A stretch of DNA of 64,000 nucleotides from Anaerolineales bacterium (GTDB taxonomy: Bacteria > Chloroflexota > Anaerolineae > Anaerolineales > Villigracilaceae), in NCBI GenBank assembly GCA_016927315.1, contig JAFGMV010000015.1:1-64000 (forward strand), read 5' to 3'. This document shows positions 52,309 through 61,783 of this stretch, piece after piece (within the stretch, counting starts at the first letter, position 1; each line of letters opens with the position of its first letter). The translations under genes were made by a program, and so were the position numbers. The notes under the pieces are model-generated. The model saw only the letters and a list, made by a program, of their open reading frames with translations. It was not told the origin of the DNA and made no database searches.

Positions 52309-53799
52309 TCAACCCATACTTTCCAAAAGATCGATCGCCTGCCCGACTCGCTTCAGCACCGTTTCTTTACCGACAATTTCCATGCTTTCGAAGAGCGGCG
52401 GGCTGACCTGCTGCCCGGTCACGGCGACCCGCAAGATACCAAATACCTGGTTGGGTTTCAGTCCAAGTTTTTCGACCAGATCACGCAGAGGCGCTTCTGC
52501 CGACTCATGTGTGATCACTGGCAGGTCTGCCAGGATATCATAAATCTGACGAGCAATCTCTGCTGATTCTGATGGAGACAAATTCTTGGCAACCAAATCT
52601 TCGGGCTTCGGCTCGATGTCTTCCTGGAAAAACCAACCTGCAAAAGCCAGGCAATCATCCAGGGTGATAAGGCGTTCACGGATGAGGGGAATGACTTTGA
52701 GTAGAACTGTATCGTCCACATCGTAGCCCGCCTGGGCAAAGACAGGCTGGAGCAGCTCGGCCAGTTCATCAGTTGGCATCAACCGGATATGTGTTCCGTT
52801 GAAGTGATCCAGCTTGCCAAAATTAATTGCGGCCGGAGCAGGATTCAAACCGTTCAGCCTGAAACGTTCGCTCATCTCGTTCAGGTTCATGACATCATCT
52901 TCGGCAACCCCCCATCCCATCAAAACCATCCAGTTCAAAATGCCTGCCGGTATATATCCCAATTCTTTCAAGTCTTTAATATATATGGATTTGCCGTCCT
53001 TGACGGCTTCGTCCGCATCCCTTTTACTCATCTTGCCCTTTCCGCTCGGTTTGAGAAAGACCGAGAGATGAACCCATTGAGGTTCCTCCCAACCAAAGGC
53101 GCGGATGATCAATGCATGCAGAGGAAAGGTGGACAACCATTCAGAGCCCCGAATCACATGCGTGATCCCCATCAGATGGTCATCCACCATAGCAGCGAAA
53201 TGATAGGTTGGCAATCCATTTGACTTGAAAAGGATGTAATCATCCAGATTTTTATTCTCTACGGTGATATCACCACGGATCAGATCATGGGCCGTTGTCG
53301 ATCCCTCGTATGGTGTCTTAAAACGAATGACATGCTCTTCACCGGCTGCGATCCGGCGGGATATTTCATCAGGCAGCAGCCCACGGCAGAGACCATCATA
53401 ACGTTGTTGTGTTTTGTCTCTTTGCTGCTGCTGTCGAACCTGCTCGAGACGTTGAAGCGAACAAAAGCAAGGATATGCATAGCCAGTCTCTAATAATTTC
53501 CGGATGTACTCCCGGTAAATTTCCTGGCGCTCGGTTTGGCGGTAGGGAGCATACGGACCCCCAACATCGGGCCCTTCGTCCCATTCTATCCCCAGCCAGC
53601 GTAAACCATTGATCAATTCATCCTCGGCTCCTTCAACATACCGCTTGGTGTCTGTATCTTCGATGCGAAGAATGAACTGCCCTCCCATCTGCCGGGCAAC
53701 CAAATAGTTATACAAAGCAGTACGGGCAGCCCCAAGATGGACCCGCCCGGTAGGTGAGGGCGCAAAACGTACCCTCACGGTATTGTTACCGTTTTTCAT
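52309..53799 (-). CDS. gltX: Glutamyl-tRNA synthetase
   Basis: 496 residues, class I synthetase. The HIGH motif appears as P-S-P-T-G-R-V-H-L-G (15-24) and the KMSKS motif as K-M-S-K-R-D-A (about 257). The C-terminal all-helical anticodon-binding domain marks bacterial GluRS and separates it from the GlnRS across the gap. GGAGG lies before the ATG. It follows rodA by 36 bases on the same strand and may share the cell-shape transcript. Confidence 0.94.
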   Translation of the reverse strand: MKNGNNTVRVRFAPSPTGRVHLGAARTALYNYLVARQMGGQFILRIEDTDTKRYVEGAEDELINGLRWLGIEWDEGPDVGGPYAPYRQTERQEIYREYIRKLLETGYAYPCFCSLQRLEQVRQQQQRDKTQQRYDGLCRGLLPDEISRRIAAGEEHVIRFKTPYEGSTTAHDLIRGDITVENKNLDDYILFKSNGLPTYHFAAMVDDHLMGITHVIRGSEWLSTFPLHALIIRAFGWEEPQWVHLSVFLKPSGKGKMSKRDADEAVKDGKSIYIKDLKELGYIPAGILNWMVLMGWGVAEDDVMNLNEMSERFRLNGLNPAPAAINFGKLDHFNGTHIRLMPTDELAELLQPVFAQAGYDVDDTVLLKVIPLIRERLITLDDCLAFAGWFFQEDIEPKPEDLVAKNLSPSESAEIARQIYDILADLPVITHESAEAPLRDLVEKLGLKPNQVFGILRVAVTGQQVSPPLFESMEIVGKETVLKRVGQAIDLLESMG

Positions 53800-53835
53800 A
53801 AACCTCCAAATAAAGCATGGGCGAGGCCCAAACGT

Positions 53836-54954
53836 TTAAAATTCCAACTGCCGGTGTCGCAAAACAACGCTTTCCACCAGGCCAATTCCCAACATCAAAG
53901 ACAACAAACCGCTGCCTCCATAACTAATAAACGGCAGCGGCAAACCCGATACTGGGATCAAGTTCACATTCACGCCAATATTAACGGCGCCCTGAAAGAA
54001 GATCAACACCGCTACCCCATAGGCTATCATCGAACCGGACACATCCCGCGCCAGCCTGGCCGCACGCAGGCACCGTAAAATAATAAACACCAAAACCACA
54101 ACAATCACAACACCACCTATCATACCAAACTCTTCAGACACAGCCGAAAAGATAAAATCCGTGTGCCGAACCTTCAGAAAACGCAATTGCGTCTGGGTTC
54201 CATGCCCATAGCCCTGTCCCCAGAAACCTCCTGATCCGATCGCAACAAGAGCTTGCAGCACATTATAGGTTGCTCCATAACTGGCATTTGGGTCCGGGAA
54301 CAGGAACGTAAAGACACGGGCACGTTGATACTCCTCCAAAGGAGAATATGGCTCGGGTATCAATATTGCGGTCAGACCAATCAATGCAGCCAAAAAAGCC
54401 AGGATCACAATCGTCCGAACCTGGACGCCGTTCTGCCAAACCATCATAGCCCAGATAACGCCAATAACAATAACGTTACTCAGGTTGGGTTGAAGCAGGA
54501 TCCACATGGTCAGCCCGCCAACCCAGACGATGCTTGAAATCAGCCAGCGCAGATCCTTGGGTTCATTTTGTGTTTTTTCGAAATAACGCGCCAGAATTAG
54601 AATGATGACAATCTTGGCCAGTTCTGTTGGCTGGATAAAGAGCCCCGCGACCTGGAACCATCGAGCTGCCCCGAATTGAGGCTGCGCACTGATATAAATC
54701 ATGATCAATAGAATCATCATGACAAGATACATTGGACGATAAAGCGCCAGCCAATACTTGTAGTCAATGGCAGCAATTAAAAAGATAACCCCCAGGCCGA
54801 TCAACGCAAATTGCGTCTGCCGTGAAACAGTTAACAGCAGTTCTTCGTTCCCGGCAATAGCTGAACGAATCATGGCAACCCCAAATGCGGTTGCCAGTAC
54901 GACAGCTCCCAAAAGCCAGAAATCAAAGTGCCGCCAGGAAAGGCCGCGTATCAT
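53836..54954 (-). CDS. rodA: Peptidoglycan glycosyltransferase RodA (SEDS family)
   Basis: 372 residues with about ten membrane segments. SEDS signatures: A-G-L-F-I-Q-P-T-E-L-A-K-I, G-S-G-G-F-W-G-Q-G-Y-G, D-F-I-F-S-A-V-S-E-E-F-G, and S-G-L-P-L-P-F-I-S-Y-G-G-S-G near the C terminus. It polymerises lipid II glycan strands during elongation together with PBP2 (mrdA at 58970). It could be FtsW by family, but the company of mre genes and mrdA favours RodA. It begins four bases after minE. Confidence 0.9.
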   Translation of the reverse strand: MIRGLSWRHFDFWLLGAVVLATAFGVAMIRSAIAGNEELLLTVSRQTQFALIGLGVIFLIAAIDYKYWLALYRPMYLVMMILLIMIYISAQPQFGAARWFQVAGLFIQPTELAKIVIILILARYFEKTQNEPKDLRWLISSIVWVGGLTMWILLQPNLSNVIVIGVIWAMMVWQNGVQVRTIVILAFLAALIGLTAILIPEPYSPLEEYQRARVFTFLFPDPNASYGATYNVLQALVAIGSGGFWGQGYGHGTQTQLRFLKVRHTDFIFSAVSEEFGMIGGVVIVVVLVFIILRCLRAARLARDVSGSMIAYGVAVLIFFQGAVNIGVNVNLIPVSGLPLPFISYGGSGLLSLMLGIGLVESVVLRHRQLEF

Positions 54955-54958
54955 AGAC

Positions 54959-55216
54959 CTATCCAGTGCGACGACGCGTCGTTGAACTCCTCAAGGGAAT
55001 ATCGGCAACCAGACGCTGGGAACGACCATCACGGGCAATATCAATTCTGACTGCCCCAGGATCAATTTCAATGTGCTGGGAAATTACTGCCAACAGATCA
55101 TCTTTTAACTCGTCCAGAACAGCCGGAGTGATATCTGTACGATCATGAACCAGCACCAGCTGCAAACGGTCCTTTGCGTTTTGTGCGCTTCTACCCTTGC
55201 GACCCAAAAAACCCAT
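54959..55216 (-). CDS. minE: Cell division topological factor MinE
   Basis: 85 residues. The N-terminal segment (L-G-R-K) is the short amphipathic membrane helix region; A-K-D-R-L-Q-L-V-L-V-H-D-R is the MinD-stimulating helix/beta segment; the remainder is the dimerisation domain. It stimulates MinD ATPase and drives oscillation or polar restriction of MinCD. The basic C-terminal tail is unremarkable. Three bases separate it from minD. Confidence 0.93.
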   Translation of the reverse strand: MGFLGRKGRSAQNAKDRLQLVLVHDRTDITPAVLDELKDDLLAVISQHIEIDPGAVRIDIARDGRSQRLVADIPLRSSTTRRRTG

Positions 55217-55219
55217 ACG

Positions 55220-56014
55220 CTACCTCCCCCCCAATTTTGACAGGCGCCCCCAGAAACCGCTCTGATCATCGATTTCCAGGAATGGAACCTGTTCCCCTTT
55301 TAAGCGCAGGGCAATGTTCCTGAATGCCTGCCCGGCCTGGCTCTTCCCGTCTGCCGCAATCGGTGTTCCCCGGTTTGTGGCAATAACAACTTTTTCATCC
55401 TCCGGCACGACACCGATCAACTCGATTGCCAGTAAATCCAGAACATCCTCCGGGGAAAGCATATCGTTTCTTTTCACCAGTGTCGGATTAATACGATTCA
55501 AAATCAACGCCGGGCTGCCCTTTTCTTCCGCTTCCAGGAGACCGATAACCCGATCTGCATCCCGGACCGCAGAAACTTCCGGATTTGTAATCACCAGCAC
55601 CTGATCGGCTGCAGCTATGGCATTCCTGAAACCTCGTTCTATTCCCGCCGGCGAATCGATAATCACCCAATCACACTCAGAGCGGAGTTCATCCCCCAGC
55701 CGGATCATATCCGAGGGCGATAGCGCATTTTTATCCCTGGTCTGAGCAGCCGGGATCAGGAATAATTCAGTGTACTTCTTATCGCGAATCATCGCCTGAC
55801 GAAGCCGGCACCGTCCCTCAACAATATCTACAACATCATAGACAATACGATTCTCCAACCCCATGACAACATCAAGATTTCTCAATCCAATGTCAGCGTC
55901 GATACAGACAACTTTTTGTCCTTCAGCCGCCAGGGCTACCGCAATATTGGCAACCGCGGTTGTTTTTCCAACTCCGCCTTTTCCTGAAGTAATAGTGATA
56001 ATTTTCGCAGTCAT
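55220..56014 (-). CDS. minD: Septum site-determining ATPase MinD
   Basis: 264 residues from the ATG at 56014; a GTG at 56026 would add four residues but has no ribosome binding site. Deviant Walker A G-K-G-G-V-G-K-T-T, D-A-D-I-G-L-R-N-L-D, and V-I-I-D-S-P-A-G-I-E. The C-terminal segment (F-W-G-R-L-S-K-L) is the amphipathic membrane-targeting helix. It recruits MinC to the membrane to block division away from mid-cell. Lies between minC and minE. Confidence 0.95.
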   Translation of the reverse strand: MTAKIITITSGKGGVGKTTAVANIAVALAAEGQKVVCIDADIGLRNLDVVMGLENRIVYDVVDIVEGRCRLRQAMIRDKKYTELFLIPAAQTRDKNALSPSDMIRLGDELRSECDWVIIDSPAGIERGFRNAIAAADQVLVITNPEVSAVRDADRVIGLLEAEEKGSPALILNRINPTLVKRNDMLSPEDVLDLLAIELIGVVPEDEKVVIATNRGTPIAADGKSQAGQAFRNIALRLKGEQVPFLEIDDQSGFWGRLSKLGGR

Positions 56015-56039
56015 TCTTCCATCCACATGATTGGTTTAG

Positions 56040-56717
56040 TTACGATACCCAAGGCTCCAGCACAATCTTACCATCAGAAATTTGGGCTTTCTTTGGACAT
56101 ACATTTTCTTCTTGGGGTAAAACCGCAATTTCATTTTCAATTCTTAATTGCGTCGGAGAAAAATCCAGGGCACAAACGAAGACGGATGAATCACCATCCT
56201 TCCCGGCATGCACCACTCCCCGCAAACGGCCCCAAATCAAAACACTTCCACTAGCTGCAATTTCTGCCCCGGGATTAACATCCCCATAAACCACGATATG
56301 ACCCGAATATTCGATCCGCACTCCGGAGCGCAGTGTCCGGTTAACCCACAGGGCTGTTTGATCTTCAAACACCGAAACAGCGAACTGCCTGGCTTCATCC
56401 GGCTTCGGTTTCGAAATCCGGGTCGCCAACCCCAGAAGCTGAGAGGTAGACTCGGTCATCGAAGAATCACTGATAACAGCCCACAATGATACTCCCCGCT
56501 CGGATAATTGATCCCGCAATTCCACCAGATCTGCAACCTTCAAAGCCTGGTTGCCAACATTCAGCGCCAGACGTGCTCCTTGAAAGAACGACTGCCGCCC
56601 TTCAATTTGCCTGATTAATGCGGCCTGCAGTTCATCCCAGGGCGCATCCGCCAATGAGACCAATAAGCCATCACGCAGGCCTTTGATTTCCAGAAATTCG
56701 CTTTGATTATCGTTCAC
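56040..56717 (-). CDS. minC: Septum site-determining protein MinC
   Basis: 225 residues from a GTG. The N-terminal domain binds FtsZ. The C-terminal domain is the right-handed beta-helix with the family motif V-V-Y-G-D-V-N-P-G-A-E-I and S-V-L-I-W-G-R-L-R-G-V-V-H-A-G, which binds MinD. First gene of the min-rodA set, with its own extended -10 promoter. The ribosome binding site is weak. Confidence 0.92.
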   Translation of the reverse strand: MNDNQSEFLEIKGLRDGLLVSLADAPWDELQAALIRQIEGRQSFFQGARLALNVGNQALKVADLVELRDQLSERGVSLWAVISDSSMTESTSQLLGLATRISKPKPDEARQFAVSVFEDQTALWVNRTLRSGVRIEYSGHIVVYGDVNPGAEIAASGSVLIWGRLRGVVHAGKDGDSSVFVCALDFSPTQLRIENEIAVLPQEENVCPKKAQISDGKIVLEPWVS

Positions 56718-56753
56718 AATTCACACTGGAGTTTGAAGTTATCGGACTACGAA

Positions 56754-56762
56754 ATTATAGCA
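56754..56762 (-). promoter_or_regulatory. Extended -10 promoter of minC
   Basis: On the minus strand TGC is followed by TATAAT (56759-56754), an extended -10 element in the 63-base gap between mrdA and minC. Leader of about 30 bases. It would drive minCDE-rodA separately from the mre genes. Confidence 0.55.
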
Positions 56763-56780
56763 CGAACTAAAAAAGCAAGT

Positions 56781-58970
56781 CTAATTCCCTTCCACCCCGC
56801 GAGCAATGTCAATCGATTTTATCTCAAAATACGCATCCATCACCAAACCCACCACAGGACCAGCCACACTGGCGCCTTCACCACCGTTATATAAAAAGGC
56901 CGCGATCACAACTTCAGGATCCTCATACGGTGCATAGGCAAGCGTCCAGGAGTGTGTTGGCCAGGCCCCATATTGACAACGATTATTCGCCAACGCCACA
57001 TCATCACAATACTCCGCTGTGCCGGTTTTCCCTGCCACAGCCACCGGGAAATCGGAAAAAATTTTATACAATGTTCCCTGGGAATCAGTCACCGCCAGAC
57101 GCATCCCCTCCTGGATACTTCTAACCACAAATGGATCTACAGTTTTGTATTCTCCCGTTTCTTCACAATACCCCCCTTCACAGTCATAGTCTTTAATCAC
57201 CGGCGTCTCCGTGATATCCCATTTCAGATTAGGAATTGAGGGAGATATCTGGTAACTGACATCCAGGTCTGTTGGAGCGTTCGTGATCGTAAAATCTTCC
57301 GAGTTGAACCACTTTTCTACGACCTTACTGTTTTCGTCAATAATCTCATGAACGATCGTCGGCTGCATTAATTTCCCGTCATTCGCCATCGTCGCCCCAG
57401 ACATGATCACCTGCAGCGGCGTAGCAAGTACGTATCCCTGACCAACACTGGCTATATACGTGTCTCCGGTGGACCAGTTTTCACCTTTATTAATTCGCTT
57501 CCACTGTGGAGATGGGATCAAACCATTCCCCTCGCCTGGCAATTCGATCCCGGATGGTTGGGCATACCCAAGCGCGCGTGCATATTCGTAAAGTGGCTGA
57601 ATGTTCAACCCTTCTGGTATCTCTTCGCGATTCCCCTGGGCTAGAGATGCGGTCCCGCCGCCCAATTTATAAAAACATACATTACTTGAATAAGCGATAC
57701 AGTACTTGAATGTAAGCTGGCCAAACCCATCCGGATTGTCATCATAAATCCAGTCAACAAAAGGACGTTCGAGGCCAGGATCACTGGGAGAAAACTTTTC
57801 AGTCAAGACGAGTTGTCCGGGCGTGTCGATCACCTGATTGATTGTTACAACACCCTCATTTAATGCCCCGTTTGCCGTTGATAGTTTAAACACAGAACCC
57901 GGAGGATACTCTCCGGAGATCGCATTGTTAAGCAATGGGTGACGGGGATCCTGACTGAGCTGCTCATAATAATACGCCGGAATAAATCTCGCCATTCGAT
58001 TGTTTTCATATGTAGGATAGGTAACCATTGCAAGGATTTCACCATTTTGGGGGTTTATTGCAATGACTACACCACTGGAAATTCGTACTTCCCCAAAATA
58101 CGTATTCCAAAAATTTATTTCTCCCAAAAGCGCTGCCTCTGCTGCAGCTTGTAATCGTGTATCGATCGTCAGTACTATATTGCTTCCCGGGATTGCGGAC
58201 ACTGGAGCCTGAATGTTTCTGATCTCTTTCCCGGCGACATCGACCTGAACTACCCGGCGTCCATTTCGCCCGGACAATACATCTTGCAAGGATAATTCAA
58301 CACCCGAATAACCGACCTTATCTCTCCTGGGGACAAACCCCAGGTTACGATATTCGTCCTCCAGGTTCGCCGGGATTGGACCGAGAAAACCTACAACATT
58401 CGCTGTCAGCGAGCCAGTGGGATAATCCCGCATGGGCTCAATCTCGATAGATACTCCCGGCCAATCCATTGTTCGTTCGCTTACCAGCCTGGCCACATCC
58501 TGACTAACATTGCACTTAACCTTCACCGCGCTGTAAGGCGCCAGAGAATCTCCCAACTCTACCAATTGAGTGATACCCGGACCCTCTACGCACTCGGCGA
58601 ACAATTTCGCTTCTTCCAGGGTTCCACTGTTTACAGGTACCCCGGTAATGGCAGAAACTTCCCGATAGATCCGCTGGATATCTGCATCATCATCAGGCAA
58701 ATTCGCTGGAACTATTACAACATTATAAGAAGCATCATTTCTGGCCAGGATATATCCATTGCGATCATAGATGATACCGCGAGAGGCAGGGACACTGATC
58801 GCCCTGGTAAAGTTTTCTACCGCCTGATCTGTCCATGTTTCCCCTTCAATTACCTGCAGGGTGACCAGGCGGCTGAGCAAGACAGTAAAGGTGATGAATA
58901 TCACAACATAGAAAAGGGTCAACCGCCAAAAAGAAAAGTGAAACTTATTATCTGATACTGAAGACGTCAT
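56781..58970 (-). CDS. mrdA: Penicillin-binding protein 2 (MrdA)
   Basis: 729 residues. N-terminal anchor (about 15-36), PBP dimerisation domain, then the transpeptidase domain with S359-x-x-K362 (S-V-F-K), S428-S-N430 and K648-T-G650. It cross-links peptidoglycan during cylindrical growth with RodA and the Mre proteins. A Cys-containing insertion (Y-D-C-E-G-G-Y-C-E-E, about 595-605) precedes the KTG motif; with other Cys residues nearby it may form a disulphide. Its ATG overlaps the mreD stop as ATGA. Confidence 0.93.
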   Translation of the reverse strand: MTSSVSDNKFHFSFWRLTLFYVVIFITFTVLLSRLVTLQVIEGETWTDQAVENFTRAISVPASRGIIYDRNGYILARNDASYNVVIVPANLPDDDADIQRIYREVSAITGVPVNSGTLEEAKLFAECVEGPGITQLVELGDSLAPYSAVKVKCNVSQDVARLVSERTMDWPGVSIEIEPMRDYPTGSLTANVVGFLGPIPANLEDEYRNLGFVPRRDKVGYSGVELSLQDVLSGRNGRRVVQVDVAGKEIRNIQAPVSAIPGSNIVLTIDTRLQAAAEAALLGEINFWNTYFGEVRISSGVVIAINPQNGEILAMVTYPTYENNRMARFIPAYYYEQLSQDPRHPLLNNAISGEYPPGSVFKLSTANGALNEGVVTINQVIDTPGQLVLTEKFSPSDPGLERPFVDWIYDDNPDGFGQLTFKYCIAYSSNVCFYKLGGGTASLAQGNREEIPEGLNIQPLYEYARALGYAQPSGIELPGEGNGLIPSPQWKRINKGENWSTGDTYIASVGQGYVLATPLQVIMSGATMANDGKLMQPTIVHEIIDENSKVVEKWFNSEDFTITNAPTDLDVSYQISPSIPNLKWDITETPVIKDYDCEGGYCEETGEYKTVDPFVVRSIQEGMRLAVTDSQGTLYKIFSDFPVAVAGKTGTAEYCDDVALANNRCQYGAWPTHSWTLAYAPYEDPEVVIAAFLYNGGEGASVAGPVVGLVMDAYFEIKSIDIARGVEGN

Positions 58971-59467
58971 ATGCTCTCCGCCGTGGGATAAAGCCAGTTT
59001 GCAAAATCTCGTACCAATGCATAGATCGGAATTGCCAACAGCATGTTCAGCAAAATACTCGGCAAACTTACTACCCTGATCGCTTCACCAAGCAAAATCC
59101 TGGTCCCGGATAAATTTAATACAAGCAATGCCATTAAGTGATAAACCAATGTCCCAAAAACAATGATTGTAAACATCGCTAATAACGGCGCCTGCCAGAC
59201 TCTCTTTCTCAGTATCTGAGCCATGAGCACTTCTAACAAATAAGCTGTCAGAGGGATAATCCACGGGAGTCGAGACATAAAACCAATCAATGCCCCACCA
59301 AAGATCGCCCAATGCCAGCTTGAATCTACCTGCTCCTGCAGCGCCCAGGCTGCCAGCACGATCAGCAACAAATCAGCCGAACCTGAGAGGAGAGTAATGC
59401 GACTAACAATCGCTGACTGTAAGATAACAATCAGAATCAAAACAGGAATGGCAATAACATTACGCAT
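58967..59467 (-). CDS. mreD: Rod shape-determining protein MreD
   Basis: 166 residues from the ATG at 59467, one base after the mreC stop; a TTG at 59500 with GGTGG upstream is an alternative that would overlap mreC. Five to six membrane segments with little loop sequence. MreD has weak sequence signatures, so the call rests on topology, length and position between mreC and mrdA, the canonical order. Confidence 0.88.
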   Translation of the reverse strand: MRNVIAIPVLILIVILQSAIVSRITLLSGSADLLLIVLAAWALQEQVDSSWHWAIFGGALIGFMSRLPWIIPLTAYLLEVLMAQILRKRVWQAPLLAMFTIIVFGTLVYHLMALLVLNLSGTRILLGEAIRVVSLPSILLNMLLAIPIYALVRDFANWLYPTAESI

Positions 59468-59468
59468 A

Positions 59469-60314
59469 TCAGGGCGTTGTTTCAGGCGCCAGGGGTGCAA
59501 TATCCACCGGCCTGAAATTAGTAATGACCAATACTATTTCCAGTCGACTGAAGTCGACCACAGTTTGAACACTTGCGATTTGAAACAATTCATAATCGCG
59601 CTGTCGAACATTTTGCACTTGCCCAACAATCAGGTCAGGCGGGAACCCCCCCCCCAGGCCCGATGTCAATACAATATCGTTCGGTTCTATCGTAATATCC
59701 TGGGGGATCATTTCCAAAGCAAGATCCCCGGTTACAGATCCTGCCAATAAGGCTTCTGTTTCAGAGTTTTGCAAACGGATGTTGACGACAGAGCCAGGGT
59801 CTGTTATCAATTGAACGCGAGCCGCATCCGCAATTACGGCATCGATCCGGCCGACCAGACCCTGGTTGGTGACCACTGGCATCCCACTCAAGACGCCGTC
59901 ACTTGAGCCGCGATTGATGATCACATAATGCAGGAACGGACTCGGATCCCGTCCGATCACTGCAGCCGCCATATATGTATTTTCTGGATTTGCACGAGAA
60001 AAATCGACCAGGGCTGAAAGGATTTGGGTTTCAGCTACTTGCTGCTGCAGTTCGATCATTTGAGTTTGCAAACGTGATATCTCAGCTTCCAATTCAGCAT
60101 TCCTTTGTCGCAGAACAACCATATCACGCGGCGCTCTTAGAAATTCCTGAATGGCAATGTACCTGGAGGACATCCAATCCTGGACTGAAACCATTGAGCC
60201 GCTAAAAAGATTTGAGGCAGATCCGAAAAAACCTCCCAGGGCCAAAGCCATTACCCCCCCAATGACCAGAAAAACAATTGTTGTTTGCAGTGTGCGAGAA
60301 AAGAAATCTCTCAT
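59469..60314 (-). CDS. mreC: Rod shape-determining protein MreC
   Basis: 281 residues: one membrane segment (about 10-30), a coiled coil (about 68-95; N-A-E-L-E-A-E-I-S-R-L-Q), then the extracytoplasmic double beta-barrel (V-I-G-R-D-P-S-P-F, I-N-R-G-S-S-D-G-V, M-P-V-V-T-N-Q-G-L-V-G-R-I). It bridges MreB to PBP2 outside the membrane. The C terminus is short. It lies 58 bases after mreB. Confidence 0.94.
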   Translation of the reverse strand: MRDFFSRTLQTTIVFLVIGGVMALALGGFFGSASNLFSGSMVSVQDWMSSRYIAIQEFLRAPRDMVVLRQRNAELEAEISRLQTQMIELQQQVAETQILSALVDFSRANPENTYMAAAVIGRDPSPFLHYVIINRGSSDGVLSGMPVVTNQGLVGRIDAVIADAARVQLITDPGSVVNIRLQNSETEALLAGSVTGDLALEMIPQDITIEPNDIVLTSGLGGGFPPDLIVGQVQNVRQRDYELFQIASVQTVVDFSRLEIVLVITNFRPVDIAPLAPETTP

Positions 60315-60372
60315 ATTTTAGTTTACCAGTAATTGATTAAAATGCCCTGATCGTATCCCACTGAGGCATGGC

Positions 60373-61443
60373 TTAGACATTATGGTGAGTACTACCTCGC
60401 TCTAAACCCACGATATAAATACCTAATGTATCAAAATTCTCAAATAACATTCCGGCGCCACGAACCACGCAAGTTAACGGATCTTCCGCAACCCAAACAC
60501 GCAGATTCAGTTCATCCGATAAACGCTCAGCCAGCCCCTGCAGCAGAGCGCCTCCACCTGCCAAACAAATACCAATATCCATCAGGTCTGCAACGATTTC
60601 CGGAGGGATCTCATCCAATGCATCCCTGACAGTGTCCACAATCACCTGAACAGATGCCGATAAGGCATCACGGACCTCAACCGACGAGATCTCCACAGTC
60701 TCTGGCAGACCGGTCACCAGGTTACGGCCGCGTACCTCCATTGTTCTTTCTGTTGGCAGTGGATAAGCTGAACCAATATTCATCTTGATTTTTTCTGCAA
60801 TCCCCTGTCCAACCAGTAAGTTGTATTTATTTCTCAGGTATTGAATAATATCCTGGTCGAGTTCATCCCCAGCTACACGCAAAGATCTGGAAGCAACCAC
60901 GCCGCTCATAGACATGACCGCCACCTCAGTCGTTCCCCCGCCAATATCTACAACCATACTGCCGCGGGTTTCAGAGATTGGAAGTCCGGCCCCTAATGCC
61001 GAAGCAATCGGTTCTTCCAATAAGAAGACCTGTCTGGCTCCAGCCGCCATGACGGCGTCATAGACTGCCCGTTTCTCAACTTCGGTTACACCCGTAGGAA
61101 TACCAATAACAACTCGCGGCCGAGGCAGGGGAACTACACTCTGTTCGTGGACCCGTCCAATAAAATACTCCAACATTACCCGGGTAACATCGAATTCAGA
61201 AATCACCCCATCTCTTAACGGCCTCACAACAACAACATTACCAGGTGTTCGGCCAAGCATTTCTTTTGCTTCAAGACCAATCGACAGAGGCAGGCGTTGT
61301 TTTTTATCAATGGTTACCCATGAAGGTTCATTGATTACAATACCTTTCCCCCGCACCAGCACCAGGGTATTTGCCGTTCCAAGGTCAATGGCAATATCTA
61401 ATGAAAAAAGGCCTAGCAGCCAATTAATGGGGTTAAAAGCCAA
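60373..61443 (-). CDS. mreB: Actin-like cell shape protein MreB
   Basis: 356 residues. Phosphate-1 loop D-I-A-I-D-L-G-T-A-N-T, G-I-P-T-G-V-T, V-D-I-G-G-G-T-T-E-V and C-L-A-G-G-G-A-L-L, the actin-fold ATP-binding motifs in MreB form. It forms membrane-bound filaments that steer the elongation machinery. The start is a TTG at 61443 with AGGAG nine bases upstream; no better ATG exists. The hydrophobic N-terminal W-L-L-G-L-F is a likely membrane-binding segment. Confidence 0.95.
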   Translation of the reverse strand: MAFNPINWLLGLFSLDIAIDLGTANTLVLVRGKGIVINEPSWVTIDKKQRLPLSIGLEAKEMLGRTPGNVVVVRPLRDGVISEFDVTRVMLEYFIGRVHEQSVVPLPRPRVVIGIPTGVTEVEKRAVYDAVMAAGARQVFLLEEPIASALGAGLPISETRGSMVVDIGGGTTEVAVMSMSGVVASRSLRVAGDELDQDIIQYLRNKYNLLVGQGIAEKIKMNIGSAYPLPTERTMEVRGRNLVTGLPETVEISSVEVRDALSASVQVIVDTVRDALDEIPPEIVADLMDIGICLAGGGALLQGLAERLSDELNLRVWVAEDPLTCVVRGAGMLFENFDTLGIYIVGLERGSTHHNV

Positions 61444-61566
61444 CTTTCCGGGCTCCTCGATGTTATGGTATTTAAATTCTGACTGTCACGAACACAATCG
61501 TTTAATACTGCAAAAAGATGATATATGAACAACAGTCAATAATGGGTTCGTGAATATAGCCTGTTC

Positions 61567-61575
61567 ATTATACCA
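61567..61575 (-). promoter_or_regulatory. Extended -10 promoter upstream of mreB
   Basis: Minus-strand TGG followed by TATAAT (61572-61567), about 120 bases before the mreB start. No good -35. The leader contains an eight-base inverted repeat (TCACGAAC near 61486 with GTTCGTGA near 61547). Confidence 0.5.
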
Positions 61576-61663
61576 TGAGCACAATTCTGCAACCGGACAA
61601 CATTTTAGGGCGCCCTTTCGTGCCTGGAAGTTATCACATGCCAGGGTAAAATTGTGTTTTTTA

Positions 61664-61783
61664 GCCCGTAATACCACCCCCAGTTCTATGGGGCGGGCGC
61701 AGAAAATCCCAAAGAGCCTCTTTGGGTAGTCAAGTTGTGACTGTCAGGATCGAAACAAGTGGTACCACAGCTGCAGGAGGCTC
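61664..61783 (+). ncRNA. Possible structured RNA of unknown class
   Basis: Within a 630-base gap several complementary segments cluster: nested stems 61664-61668 with 61694-61698 (GCCCG/CGGGC) and 61678-61681 with 61690-61693 (CCCC/GGGG); a perfect hairpin 61708-61714 with 61720-61726 (CCCAAAG/CTTTGGG); the palindrome GTGGTACCAC at 61759-61768; and GAGGCTC at 61777-61783, which can pair with GAGCCTC spanning the loop of the second hairpin. No known family is recognised; strand and ends are uncertain. Confidence 0.3.
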
